NCBI GenBank assembly: GCA_017084465.1
Contig: CP070896.1
Coordinates: forward strand, 5,321,501 to 5,385,500
Source of the DNA: Lacrimispora xylanisolvens
GTDB taxonomy: Bacteria > Bacillota > Clostridia > Lachnospirales > Lachnospiraceae
Direction of reading: 5' to 3'
DNA: 64,000 nt
The translations under genes were made by a program, and so were the position numbers. Below the pieces are notes generated by a model. That model made no database searches. It was not told the origin of the DNA and saw only the letters and a program-made list of their open reading frames with translations. The first letter of the stretch is position 1, and the number at the start of each line of letters is the position of its first letter. Below, one piece after another: positions 35,611-44,715 of the stretch.

Positions 35611-35639
35611 TTGACAGATCGGAGGCGATCTGCTATATT
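35611..35639 (+). promoter_or_regulatory. Promoter of the GntR-ABC operon, overlapped by an inverted repeat
   Basis: TTGACA (35611-35616), 17-base spacer, TATATT (35634-35639). The -35 box sits in the loop of CGCCTCCG...CGGAGGCG (about 35602-35627). That hairpin may be the terminator of the preceding gene, an operator, or both. Confidence 0.65.
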
Positions 35640-35682
35640 AAGTGTATTAAATGTGTTGGTACAGTTAAGAAAGAGGTGAATT

Positions 35683-36078
35683 ATGATTCTGCTTGATTAT
35701 AAAGATCGCAGACCTATCTATGAACAGATAGTGGAAAAATTAAAAGACCTTATGATTTGCGGAGTATTGGATCAGGATAGCCAGCTGCCTTCAGTCAGAA
35801 GTCTGGCTACAGACTTATCCATCAATCCCAATACCATACAGAGAGCTTATATGGAGCTTGAGAGGAGAGGTTTTATTTATTCTGTGAAAGGAAGAGGCAG
35901 TTTTGTTGCAGATACCAGCTCTATCCGTGCTCTTAAAACCAGTGAATTAAAGAATAAGCTGGGGGACTGGGTGGAAGAGGCAAAGCGGGCTGGAATAAAA
36001 GAGGATAAAGCCCATTCGTGGCTGGCAGAGGAATGGATTTATGAAGAAAACGGATCAGGGGGAGGAGTGAAAGAATGA
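35683..36078 (+). CDS. GntR-family regulator, YtrA type
   Basis: 131 residues: an N-terminal winged helix (YEQIVEKLKDLMICGVLDQDSQLPSVRSLATDLSINPNTIQRAY) and a short helical tail, the YtrA subfamily layout without a large effector domain. Such regulators usually repress their own operon together with the adjacent ABC transporter and respond to envelope stress or antibiotics. The stop overlaps the ATPase start (ATGA). Confidence 0.9.
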   Translation: MILLDYKDRRPIYEQIVEKLKDLMICGVLDQDSQLPSVRSLATDLSINPNTIQRAYMELERRGFIYSVKGRGSFVADTSSIRALKTSELKNKLGDWVEEAKRAGIKEDKAHSWLAEEWIYEENGSGGGVKE

Positions 36079-36974
36079 TTAAGGCAGAAAATTTGACAAA
36101 ACAATTTGACAATATCATGGCACTGGACCATGTAAGTGCTGAGATAAAGGACGGGAATGTATTTGGTCTTATCGGTACCAATGGCGCTGGCAAGAGCACT
36201 TTTTTAAGGCTTCTTAGCGGAATTTTAAAACCAGATGAGGGAACTGTGACCATAGATGGAGAGTCTGTCTTTGAAAATGAGAATGTAAAGAAGAGATTTT
36301 TCTATATTTCAGATGATCAGTATTATTTTAATAATGCCACTCCCCGGGATATGATGGAATTTTATAGTAAAGTTTATCCGGAATTTGACCGGAAGCGATT
36401 TGAAAGTCTGATCGGTAATTTTGGGTTGGAAATGAGGAGAAAGGTACATACCTTTTCAAAGGGTATGAAGAAGCAGCTGTCAGTAGCCTGCGGCATCAGT
36501 GCCAATACAGATTATTTATTCTGTGATGAGACGTTTGACGGTCTGGATCCGGTTATGCGCCAGGCAGTAAAAAGTATTTTTGCCAATGATATGGCGGAAA
36601 GAAATCTAACTCCCATTATCGCCTCTCACAATTTAAGGGAGCTGGAAGACATATGTGACCATGTAGGACTGCTCCATAGAGGAGGCATACTGCTTTCAAA
36701 GGATTTAGATGATTTAAAGCTGAATATTCACAAGGTTCAGTGTGTGTTAAAAGATGGTATGACAGAGGCAGACCTGGTAAACTTAGACCGGATTAAGACG
36801 GAGACGAGAGGAAAGCTGTATACCATGACAGTGCGGGGAACAAAGGAAGAGGTTGTTGGAATGATGGAATCCTTCCAGCCTGTCTTTTATGAGATTATTC
36901 CCTTATCGCTGGAAGAAATATTTATAAGTGAAACGGAGGTGGCAGGATATGACATCAAAAAGCTTATTTTTTAA
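36075..36974 (+). CDS. ABC transporter ATP-binding protein (YtrB-like)
   Basis: 299 residues with Walker A GTNGAGKSTF, signature FSKGMKKQLSV, Walker B YLFCDETFDGLD and H-loop IASHNLRELE. The GMKKQ signature is typical of exporter-type ATPases linked with YtrA regulators. It overlaps the permease gene by 26 bases. The substrate is unknown. Confidence 0.9.
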   Translation: MIKAENLTKQFDNIMALDHVSAEIKDGNVFGLIGTNGAGKSTFLRLLSGILKPDEGTVTIDGESVFENENVKKRFFYISDDQYYFNNATPRDMMEFYSKVYPEFDRKRFESLIGNFGLEMRRKVHTFSKGMKKQLSVACGISANTDYLFCDETFDGLDPVMRQAVKSIFANDMAERNLTPIIASHNLRELEDICDHVGLLHRGGILLSKDLDDLKLNIHKVQCVLKDGMTEADLVNLDRIKTETRGKLYTMTVRGTKEEVVGMMESFQPVFYEIIPLSLEEIFISETEVAGYDIKKLIF

Positions 36975-39114
36975 ACTGATACAGGAAGATGGTAAGCGCA
37001 GACTTTGGGCGGTGACTCTTGCTTTTCTGATGTTTTTCTTCTCACTCCCTGTTACCATAGCTATGGTAATTGGAGAATTTTTGAAACGGGAGGATACTAT
37101 AGCCAGTATTCATTCTCAACTAAGGCATTTAATGGGATTTGAGAATGGTTTTATCACCTTTTTGATGATTGCTTTATCCATTGTGATGGGAGTTACAAGT
37201 TTTTCCTATCTTCACTCCAGACAAAAGGTTGACTTCTATCATGGAATTCCAGTAAACAGAAAACACTTATTCTGGGCCAATTATCTGAATGGTATACTGA
37301 TTGTGGCAGTTGTATATGGGGTTAATTTAATTCTTACCCTGGGCGTTACTACGGCATATGGTATATCACCTTCTGTACTTATGGGTACAGTTGTTTCAGG
37401 ATATCTGCTTTTTCTGCTTCATTATGCTATGATCTACGCTGTTACAGTGCTGGCGATGATTATGACGGGAAGCGTGATTGTAGGTATATTTGGCACAGCA
37501 GTTTTCGAAGGTTATTTTACAATTTTACTGATTATTTTACAGGGATGTTATGGACACTTTTTTCATACCAGCTATAGAAGCGGAGAAGAACTGTTCCGCC
37601 CGTTTCTTGTAAAATCTTCTCCATACGCCATATTTATTTATAATGTTGCACTTGATAATGGCGGGAGACTGGGAGCTGAATTAGTTTCTCAGATTATAAT
37701 TGTATCTGTCTTGTTTGTAATATTCACCTTCCTTTGTCTGTTTTTATATAAAAAAAGGGGTTCTGAGTCCGCAAAAAAGGCGATGGCATTTAAAATCAGT
37801 ATGCCGATAATCCGGATTCCCATTGTTGTTTTATCTTCCCTATCCGGATGCTTTATTTTCTGGACCATCCGCTCTGATATGGGGTGGGCGGTATTTGGTT
37901 TGCTTTGTGGTATGTTTCTATCTCATTGTGTCATTGAAATCATTTACCACTTTGACTTTAGAAAACTATTTTCAAACTGGAAGCAGATGATTGCGTCAGC
38001 TCTTGTGGCGGCGGTGATATTTAGCAGCTTTCAAATGGACCTGTTTGGATATGACAGTTATATACCTTCGGAAAATTCCATAGATTCCATGGCGATATCC
38101 TTAAATAATGATAACAATTGGGTTTCATATGGAGATGCAGTTTGGGATAACATAGATGATTATCGCTGGCAGTATCAAAATGGAGATGATTATATCTTCA
38201 GCCATATGAAGCTGGAGAATAAAGCACTGGCACTGTCTATGGTTAAAAGGCAGTTGAATACAACAGGGGCAAAAATTGGGATCGATTTTCTGATAACGAT
38301 TGGAAAGAATCAGACAGAAACTGCGATTTCTCTGTAAAATATACCCTTAAGAATGGAAAAAATGTATATCGCAGCTATTCCCTGAAAAATTCAGAGGTAA
38401 AAGAGGAACTGTCCCAGCTATACGAAGATCAGGACTTCATTCAGGGAGTATATCCTATTTTCAGTCAGACAACTGAGAATACATCAGCAGTGAGAGTCAG
38501 CAGAGGATCACAGTCAAGTATTATAAGTCGTGACAAAAATGGTACAGATAAGGCTATGACGGAAAAACTCCTTCTTGCATATCAGACAGATCTAAGTCAG
38601 TTGAAAGTTGAGACTATGAGCAAAGAAAATCCCATAGCTTCCATTCAGTTTATGACAAAGATTCAGGCTGAAGCAGATAGTAAGAGAGAGGTAAATCAGG
38701 AATTCCTGGCAGTATAGTGATCTGACTTCCAGAGGATATTACCCAATCTATCCTTCCTTTACGAATACTATGAATTTATTAAGAGAATGCCAGCTGGATG
38801 TAGATAGCTGGAATTCCTATAACGAAATAAAAGAAATCACCTTTGATTTAAGCCGGTTATCCAAATATGATACGGAAGCTTATGAAAGCAGCAGTTCTCA
38901 ATACTATACCGTTTCAGACCCGCAGCTGATTGCTCAGATTATGAGTCAGGCCGCGATTGATGAATATGCAGGCATGAACCCGTTTGGTATCTGGAATACA
39001 GAACGTATCAGTTTTTCTGCTGTCAGCAGTGCATTGGGCAATCGCAGTGAGATTCAGTATATCATACCTTTAAAACAGCTTCCTGATTCTGTAAGAGAAG
39101 CGCTAAAGCCATAA
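36949..39114 (+). CDS. ABC-2-type permease with extracytoplasmic domain (frameshifted as read)
   Basis: About 721 residues after correction. Roughly ten membrane segments up to residue 370, then a long soluble C-terminal region (FQMDLFGYDSYIPSENSIDS onward), the layout of large permeases coupled to YtrA/YtrB. Two breaks: four T at 38286-38289 (five restore IDFSDNDWKESDRNCDFSV) and an extra T near 38702 (QESWQYSDLTSRGYYPIYP). The ATG at 36949 follows GGAGG by nine bases. Third gene of the GntR-ABC operon; probably an exporter or sensor of envelope-active compounds. Confidence 0.8.
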
Positions 39115-39140
39115 ACAGGAACTGTGATAACAGTCTTTCA

Positions 39141-39169
39141 TTGACTTTTTCTTCCAATAAAGTTACAAT
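39141..39169 (+). promoter_or_regulatory. Promoter of the zinc-ribbon protein gene
   Basis: TTGACT (39141-39146), 17-base spacer, TACAAT (39164-39169). Confidence 0.75.
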
Positions 39170-39201
39170 GGTAGGAGCAAAAGTCAAAGGAGGAATCACG
39201 G

Positions 39202-39684
39202 ATGGCATTTTTTGAAGAGCTGGGAAAGACACTTAGTGATACCGGCAAAGAGGTTGCAACGAAGGCGAAAGCATTGACTGAGACAATACAGCTAAAGACA
39301 CAGATCGGTGCAGAGAAAACCAAGCTGGAAGAAGCTTATGCAGTCATTGGAAAACTGTATTATGATGACAACAGTGAGCCTAAGGAAGCTTATACCAAAG
39401 CTTATGAAGCTGTCAGAGCCAGCCGGGCAAGAATTGCCGCCCTGGAGATTGAATTGACCCAAAGCGAAGGCAGCCGTATCTGTGCGGAATGCGGAGCAAA
39501 GGTCCCCAAAAGCTCTCTTTTTTGCGGCAAGTGCGGGGCACCTGTGAAAGAGGCAGCAGCTGATCCTGATTCAGAAGAGATGGATGAGAAGGAGCAGACT
39601 ACCTCTGCAGAGGAAGTGAATGTAACTGCGGGCATTAACGCTGTGAATGATGATGTGTTTGAACCTACGGAAGAACAGGAATGA
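39202..39684 (+). CDS. Zinc-ribbon protein of unknown function
   Basis: 160 residues. Helical, coiled-coil-like N-terminal part (KAKALTETIQLKTQIGAEKTKLEEAYAVIGKLYYDDN), a zinc ribbon with CAECG and CGKCG (residues about 94-115), and a disordered acidic tail. Proteins of this build are common in Lachnospiraceae; no function is established. AAAGGAGG precedes the start. Confidence 0.8.
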   Translation: MAFFEELGKTLSDTGKEVATKAKALTETIQLKTQIGAEKTKLEEAYAVIGKLYYDDNSEPKEAYTKAYEAVRASRARIAALEIELTQSEGSRICAECGAKVPKSSLFCGKCGAPVKEAAADPDSEEMDEKEQTTSAEEVNVTAGINAVNDDVFEPTEEQE

Positions 39685-39690
39685 TTACCA

Positions 39691-39719
39691 AGGACCGGAT
39701 TGAATCCGGTCCTTTTTTT
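39691..39719 (+). terminator. Terminator after the zinc-ribbon gene
   Basis: AGGACCGGAT-TGA-ATCCGGTCC followed by T7. Confidence 0.9.
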
Positions 39720-39872
39720 ATTTTGCCTGCCATGCAGATCAACAGGGAAAATTACTCAGTTAGAGAAATTTTCTCCTACTACATGCTAATTTAAAAAAAG
39801 GTATGTAAATTTGCAGTAAAATGTGGTAGACTAAACCCGGTTCGCAAATGTGCATAGAAGATGAGGTATACG

Positions 39873-41789
39873 ATGAAAGTTTATTTCAGATGGCTTTGGA
39901 AGCTTTTAGCTCTTTCTGCAGTTATTAATATAGTGATAGAGCTGGCCAGCCGGAAGTCGCTGTTAAATCTGGGTTCTTATATAGGGAATAGTTTTTTTAT
40001 CTTTCTGCTTAATACTTTAATTATTTTTCTTCCCTTTACTATTATGTTTATTACCAGGCGAAAAGCATTTGCCTGTATCTTAATTACTTTTCTATGGATT
40101 TTTATGGGGATTGTAAACGGTATTCTACTGATCTTCCGTACAACCCCCTTTACGGCAGCAGATCTGCGCCTGGTGAAGTATGCCATAAGCCTTGCTACCG
40201 TTTACTTTACCTGGATGCAGATTATTCTCATGGCATCAGCTGGTGTATTGGCATTTATTTTATTAGTGGGAGTCTGGAAAAAAGCACCAGTCAGTCAGGA
40301 GAAAACCAGACTGAGTCATGGATTGGCAATCATTTGTCTGAGTACTGCACTGGTACTTGGCGTTACTAGCGGTGCCATGAAGTACGGACTGGTAGCGGTT
40401 CATTTTGGTAACATCGGACAAGGCTTTCGATCATACGGATTCCCATACTGTTTTTCCAATTCCGTATTTAATACCGGGATAGCAAAACCGGAAGGATATG
40501 GGTCTGAAACATTGGAAACCATTCAGTCGGAGGAACTGGTGCCTGAAAACACCTATGCAATTACAGAAAACACAAAACCCAATGTAATTTTTATTCAGCT
40601 GGAATCGTTTTTTGACCCTTCTTTGTGGAAAAACAATCCGGTAGATTATGATCCCATTCCCTTTTTCCACCAGCTGCAAAAAAACTATCCAGGGGGATAT
40701 TTAAGCGTTCCTTCTGTTGGAGCGGGTACTGCCAATACAGAGTTTGAAAACATAACCGGTATGAATCTGGACTTTTTCGGCCCGGGCGAATATCCATATA
40801 AGACAGTTCTTAAAAAAACCTCCTGTGAAAGTACCGCTTATGATTTGAAAAATCTGGGATACACGGCTCATACCATTCATAATAACGAAGCCACTTTTTA
40901 TGATAGAAACCGGGTATTTGCTCAGCTTGGATTTGATACCTTTACTCCCATTGAATATATGAACAATATTGAACGGAATCCCACTGGGTGGTGTAAGGAT
41001 AAAATTTTAACCGGCGAGATTATTAAGACCCTGGATTCTACACCAGGACCTGATTATATCTATACTATATCGGTACAGGGACATGGAAAGTATCCAAATT
41101 TTGAATATTACTGCCAGCAGATTAACGAGATGGATCAGTTTATCCGTTCCCTTGTTAATACGTTAAGAACCCGCAAAGAACCCATCGTACTGGTGATGTA
41201 TGGAGATCATCTTCCAGGTTTTGAATGGAGTGAGGATGAGATGAAGAATCACTCCCTGTTTCAGACAGAATACGTTATCTGGAATAACATGAATCTTCCT
41301 GTGGTTAAAAAGGATGTGGAGGCTTATCAGCTTTCTTCTCATGTTCTTAATATGCTGAACATTCACGAAGGAACCATGATCCGGTTTCATCAAAAATATT
41401 TAAATGGGGAAAACACCAATGAGGAAAGCTATCTGGAGGATATGAAAAATCTGGAGTATGATATCCTTTATGGAGAGCATAAAGTATATGGGGGAGACAG
41501 TCCTTATCTGAAAACTGATTTAAAGATGGGAATTGATAAAATAAAAATTGATAAAGTGGTTTATAATGATTCCAATCTGTTGATTTATGGTGAGAATTTT
41601 ACCCCTTATTCGAAAGTATGTCTTGATGGAAAAGAGGTAGACACCACCTTTGTCTGGCCTCAGCTGATTATAGCCAAGGATGTTTCTGAAAAAAAGGTCA
41701 ACAACAGTGAGATTTCAGTATGGCAGATCGGAAGGGATAAAGTCCCCCTCAGTGAAGATGGAATCTATCATATGGGGTGGTCTGATTAA
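39873..41789 (+). CDS. LTA synthase-like phosphoglycerol transferase
   Basis: 638 residues with five membrane segments and an extracellular sulfatase-fold domain. LtaS-type enzymes use phosphatidylglycerol to build or decorate glycerol-phosphate polymers. Visible: IFIQLESFFDP (first metal motif), GTANTEFENITG with the likely Thr nucleophile, and VMYGDHLPGF. After the catalytic domain a beta-rich extension of about 85 residues (KIKIDKVVYNDSNLLIYGENFTPYSKV) looks like an IPT/TIG domain, unusual for LtaS. The ATG at 39873 has GAGG six bases upstream. Cardiolipin synthase lies 1.3 kb on, so phospholipid-derived polymers are a local theme. Confidence 0.85.
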   Translation: MKVYFRWLWKLLALSAVINIVIELASRKSLLNLGSYIGNSFFIFLLNTLIIFLPFTIMFITRRKAFACILITFLWIFMGIVNGILLIFRTTPFTAADLRLVKYAISLATVYFTWMQIILMASAGVLAFILLVGVWKKAPVSQEKTRLSHGLAIICLSTALVLGVTSGAMKYGLVAVHFGNIGQGFRSYGFPYCFSNSVFNTGIAKPEGYGSETLETIQSEELVPENTYAITENTKPNVIFIQLESFFDPSLWKNNPVDYDPIPFFHQLQKNYPGGYLSVPSVGAGTANTEFENITGMNLDFFGPGEYPYKTVLKKTSCESTAYDLKNLGYTAHTIHNNEATFYDRNRVFAQLGFDTFTPIEYMNNIERNPTGWCKDKILTGEIIKTLDSTPGPDYIYTISVQGHGKYPNFEYYCQQINEMDQFIRSLVNTLRTRKEPIVLVMYGDHLPGFEWSEDEMKNHSLFQTEYVIWNNMNLPVVKKDVEAYQLSSHVLNMLNIHEGTMIRFHQKYLNGENTNEESYLEDMKNLEYDILYGEHKVYGGDSPYLKTDLKMGIDKIKIDKVVYNDSNLLIYGENFTPYSKVCLDGKEVDTTFVWPQLIIAKDVSEKKVNNSEISVWQIGRDKVPLSEDGIYHMGWSD

Positions 41790-41794
41790 AAGAG

Positions 41795-41828
41795 GAGAGA
41801 GAGGTCTTTGTAAACCTCTCTCTTTTTG
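41795..41828. terminator. Terminator between convergent genes
   Basis: GAGAGAGGT-CTTTGTAA-ACCTCTCTC with T5. Confidence 0.85.
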
Positions 41829-41833
41829 TATCC

Positions 41834-42940
41834 TTATATTGAAATTAATTCATATTCAGCACTGCCAAGTCCTATTTTTACCCCGTGCTCAATGGAAGAT
41901 TTCCAGTTTGTAGTAGGGTGGGTATCTTTAAAATGATCATGATGGTGGCTGCCGTGCTTCTCAAGAACGCTCCCTGCCATAACTGGCTGCTTATTTACTG
42001 CATCTGCACATGCAACATCCAGCGCGATGGGATCAAAGGAGGCGAACATACCCACATCCGGAATGATCGGGATGTCATTTTCTGAGTGACAGTCGCAGTA
42101 AGGGGAAACATCCATCACAAGGCTGATATGAAAGTTAGGACGATCCTTTAGTACTGCCTGTGTATATTCGGCTATTTTACAGTTTAAAATATCGTTAGAT
42201 TCATCACAATCAGATTCAATGGCGTCTACAGGGCAAACCCCAATGCAACGGCCGCAGCTGACACATCGGCTGGTGTTAATCAACGCTTTTTTATTTTCAA
42301 ATGAAAAAGCATCATGGGCACAATTTTTCTCACAGGCATGACAGCCGATGCATGTTTCTTCGGTAACATGAGGTTTACCAGCGTTATGCATCTCCATTTT
42401 TCCGGCTCTTGAGCCGCACCCCATTCCGATATTTTTTAGAGTTCCACCAAAACCAGTGCTTTCATGTCCTTTAAAGTGGGTAAGAGATATGAAAATATCA
42501 GCGTCCATAACTGCCCGTCCGATTTTAGCTTCTTTTATGTATTCTCCGTCTATTGGAACCAGGATTTCATCTGTTCCTTTCAGACCATCGGCAATCAGAA
42601 CATGGCAGCCAGTGGAAAATGGTGAAAATCCATTTTCATAGGCAGTATCCAGATGATCCAGGGCATTCTTCCTGCTTCCCACATATAAGGTATTGCAATC
42701 GGTTAAAAATGGTTTTCCACCTGCTTCTTTAATTAAATCAACTACTACCTTTGCGTAATTAGGGCGTAAAAATGATAAGTTGCCCAGTTCTCCAAAATGG
42801 ATTTTAACTGCGGCATATTTATTCTGGAAATCAATGTGCTCAGACATACCAGCTGTTTTTATGAGCCGGGCAAGTTTTTGAGGAAGGTTTTCACGGAAGG
42901 TGGTATGAAAATTTGTGTAATAAACCTTGGATTTTTCCAT
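41834..42940 (-). CDS. DUF362-domain iron-sulfur protein
   Basis: 368 residues. N-terminal DUF362 domain (YAAVKIHFGELGN, SLTHFKGHESTGFGGTLKNIGMGCGSRAGK) and two 4Fe-4S sites (CIGCHACEKNCAHDA, CVSCGRCIGVCPVDAI) inserted in its C-terminal half, then DPIALDVACADAVNK. The family is widespread in anaerobes and proposed to be redox-linked, but its reaction is unknown. Monocistronic; GGAGACC precedes the start. Confidence 0.88.
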   Translation of the reverse strand: MEKSKVYYTNFHTTFRENLPQKLARLIKTAGMSEHIDFQNKYAAVKIHFGELGNLSFLRPNYAKVVVDLIKEAGGKPFLTDCNTLYVGSRKNALDHLDTAYENGFSPFSTGCHVLIADGLKGTDEILVPIDGEYIKEAKIGRAVMDADIFISLTHFKGHESTGFGGTLKNIGMGCGSRAGKMEMHNAGKPHVTEETCIGCHACEKNCAHDAFSFENKKALINTSRCVSCGRCIGVCPVDAIESDCDESNDILNCKIAEYTQAVLKDRPNFHISLVMDVSPYCDCHSENDIPIIPDVGMFASFDPIALDVACADAVNKQPVMAGSVLEKHGSHHHDHFKDTHPTTNWKSSIEHGVKIGLGSAEYELISI

Positions 42941-43041
42941 AGATGGTCTCCTTTTGATAATTTTTATTACTATGCATTATACTGTAAATAAAAGGGAATT
43001 TCAATAAAACTTATTTGTCCTGTGGGCAAATTGGCAAATAC

Positions 43042-43070
43042 TTGCAAGATACCTGGTCAGGCGGTATAAT
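43042..43070 (+). promoter_or_regulatory. Promoter of the cardiolipin synthase gene
   Basis: TTGCAA (43042-43047), 17-base spacer, TATAAT (43065-43070). Confidence 0.75.
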
Positions 43071-43114
43071 ATGAACCATGTAAAAAACAAATTGGCACTG
43101 TGGAGGTACAGAGG

Positions 43115-44665
43115 ATGGGTCGTATCAAAAAGATGCTTAGGATTATTTTTGGAAGGTCTATGTTTGCAGTTATTTCACTTATAATACAGATTTTTGTTAT
43201 AGCAGCAGCATACCGCTTTCTGAGTTTTTATCTGGCGTATTTTTATGGTGCAGTTACATTGCTTAGCGCACTGGTTATCATTTATATCTTAAATAAAGAA
43301 GAGAATCCCAGCTTTAAAATGAGCTGGATGATACCTGTAACAGCAGTTCCTGTTTTTGGAACCTTTTTTTATATGCTGGTGGAATTACAGATTATTGAAC
43401 GTTTTATGGAGAAGAAGTTAAAGTCCGGCATGGATGAGACCGAGTGCTATCTGGGGCAGAATCCCAGGGTTATGGAACGTTTATTAAAAGTCAGCAGAAG
43501 AAATGCAAATCTGGCACATTATATGAAAGAATATGGTCATTATCCAACCTATGGAAATACCAACGCACAGTACTATCCTTTGGGAGAAGCGATGTTTGAA
43601 GCTATGAAGCGGGAGATAGCTGAAGCGAAGAGATTTATCTTTCTGGAATTTTTTATAATTGAAAGAGGGGAAATGTGGGATTCTATACTGGAACTGCTGG
43701 AATCAAAAAGCAGAGAAGGGGTAGAAGTACGGATTATGTATGATGGGATGGGATCATTAACAGTGCTTCCATATAATTATATTAAAGTGCTTCAGGAAAA
43801 GGGATTGAAGGCAAAAGTATTTTCACCAATCAAACCAGTGATATCCAGTTATCAGAATAACAGGGATCATAGAAAAATTCTTGTGGTAGACGGACATACT
43901 GCGTTTACAGGTGGTATCAACCTGGCAGATGAGTATATTAACAGAAAAGTAAGGTTCGGACATTGGAAAGACACAGGAATTATGCTTAAAGGAGATGCCG
44001 TTACCAGCTTTACCATGATGTTTCTTCAAATGTGGAATATATCTGAGAAGGAACCGGAGAAATATGATAATTATTTAAGAGACCCAGAGTATTTTTACCC
44101 CCTGGAGCTTAATATGGAAGGATTCGTGATTCCCTATGGAGACAGTCCTCTTGATAAGGAATCAGTTGGAGAAGAGGTTTACTTAGATATTATTAATAAT
44201 GCCAGGTACTATGTTCATATTATGACTCCCTATCTGATTCTTGATTATGAGATGGTGAAAGCCCTGACATTTGCTGAAAAAAGAGGGGTGGATGTTTCTA
44301 TTATCCTCCCCCATATCCCGGATAAAAAATATGCTTTTCTGCTTGCTAAATCTCACTATGGAGAGCTGATTCGGGCAGGCGTTAAAATATGGGAATATAC
44401 TCCGGGGTTCATGCATGCAAAAGTGTTTACAAGTGATGATACAAAAGCAGCCGTTGGTACAATTAATCTGGATTTTCGAAGCCTGTATCTTCATTTTGAA
44501 TGCGGGACGTATCTGTACCGCAATGAAGTAATCCGGGATGTGGAACGGGATTATCAGGAAACCCTGTCTTTATGCAGAAGGATTTCGTTAGAAGATATAC
44601 CAAATGATCCGTGGTATGAAAGATTTGCGGGGCGGGCACTCAGGCTGTTTGCACCGCTTATGTGA
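43115..44665 (+). CDS. cls: Cardiolipin synthase, phospholipase-D type
   Basis: 516 residues. Two or three N-terminal membrane segments (the PLDc_N region), then two PLD domains with HxK motifs: DHRKILVVDGHTAFTGGIN near residue 255 and MHAKVFTSDDTKAAVGTINLD near 435. Makes cardiolipin from two phosphatidylglycerol molecules at the membrane. I chose the ATG at 43115, after GGAGGTACAGAGG. Intact. Confidence 0.93.
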   Translation: MGRIKKMLRIIFGRSMFAVISLIIQIFVIAAAYRFLSFYLAYFYGAVTLLSALVIIYILNKEENPSFKMSWMIPVTAVPVFGTFFYMLVELQIIERFMEKKLKSGMDETECYLGQNPRVMERLLKVSRRNANLAHYMKEYGHYPTYGNTNAQYYPLGEAMFEAMKREIAEAKRFIFLEFFIIERGEMWDSILELLESKSREGVEVRIMYDGMGSLTVLPYNYIKVLQEKGLKAKVFSPIKPVISSYQNNRDHRKILVVDGHTAFTGGINLADEYINRKVRFGHWKDTGIMLKGDAVTSFTMMFLQMWNISEKEPEKYDNYLRDPEYFYPLELNMEGFVIPYGDSPLDKESVGEEVYLDIINNARYYVHIMTPYLILDYEMVKALTFAEKRGVDVSIILPHIPDKKYAFLLAKSHYGELIRAGVKIWEYTPGFMHAKVFTSDDTKAAVGTINLDFRSLYLHFECGTYLYRNEVIRDVERDYQETLSLCRRISLEDIPNDPWYERFAGRALRLFAPLM

Positions 44666-44668
44666 TAG

Positions 44669-44701
44669 AAAAAGCGCCGGTTTTTGCACCGGCGCTTTTT
44701 G
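44669..44701. terminator. Bidirectional terminator between cls and the collagen-like gene
   Basis: AAAAAGCGCCGGT-TTTTGC-ACCGGCGCTTTTT, perfect arms with T tails both ways. Confidence 0.88.
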
Positions 44702-44715
44702 TGGTTTAAGATCTA

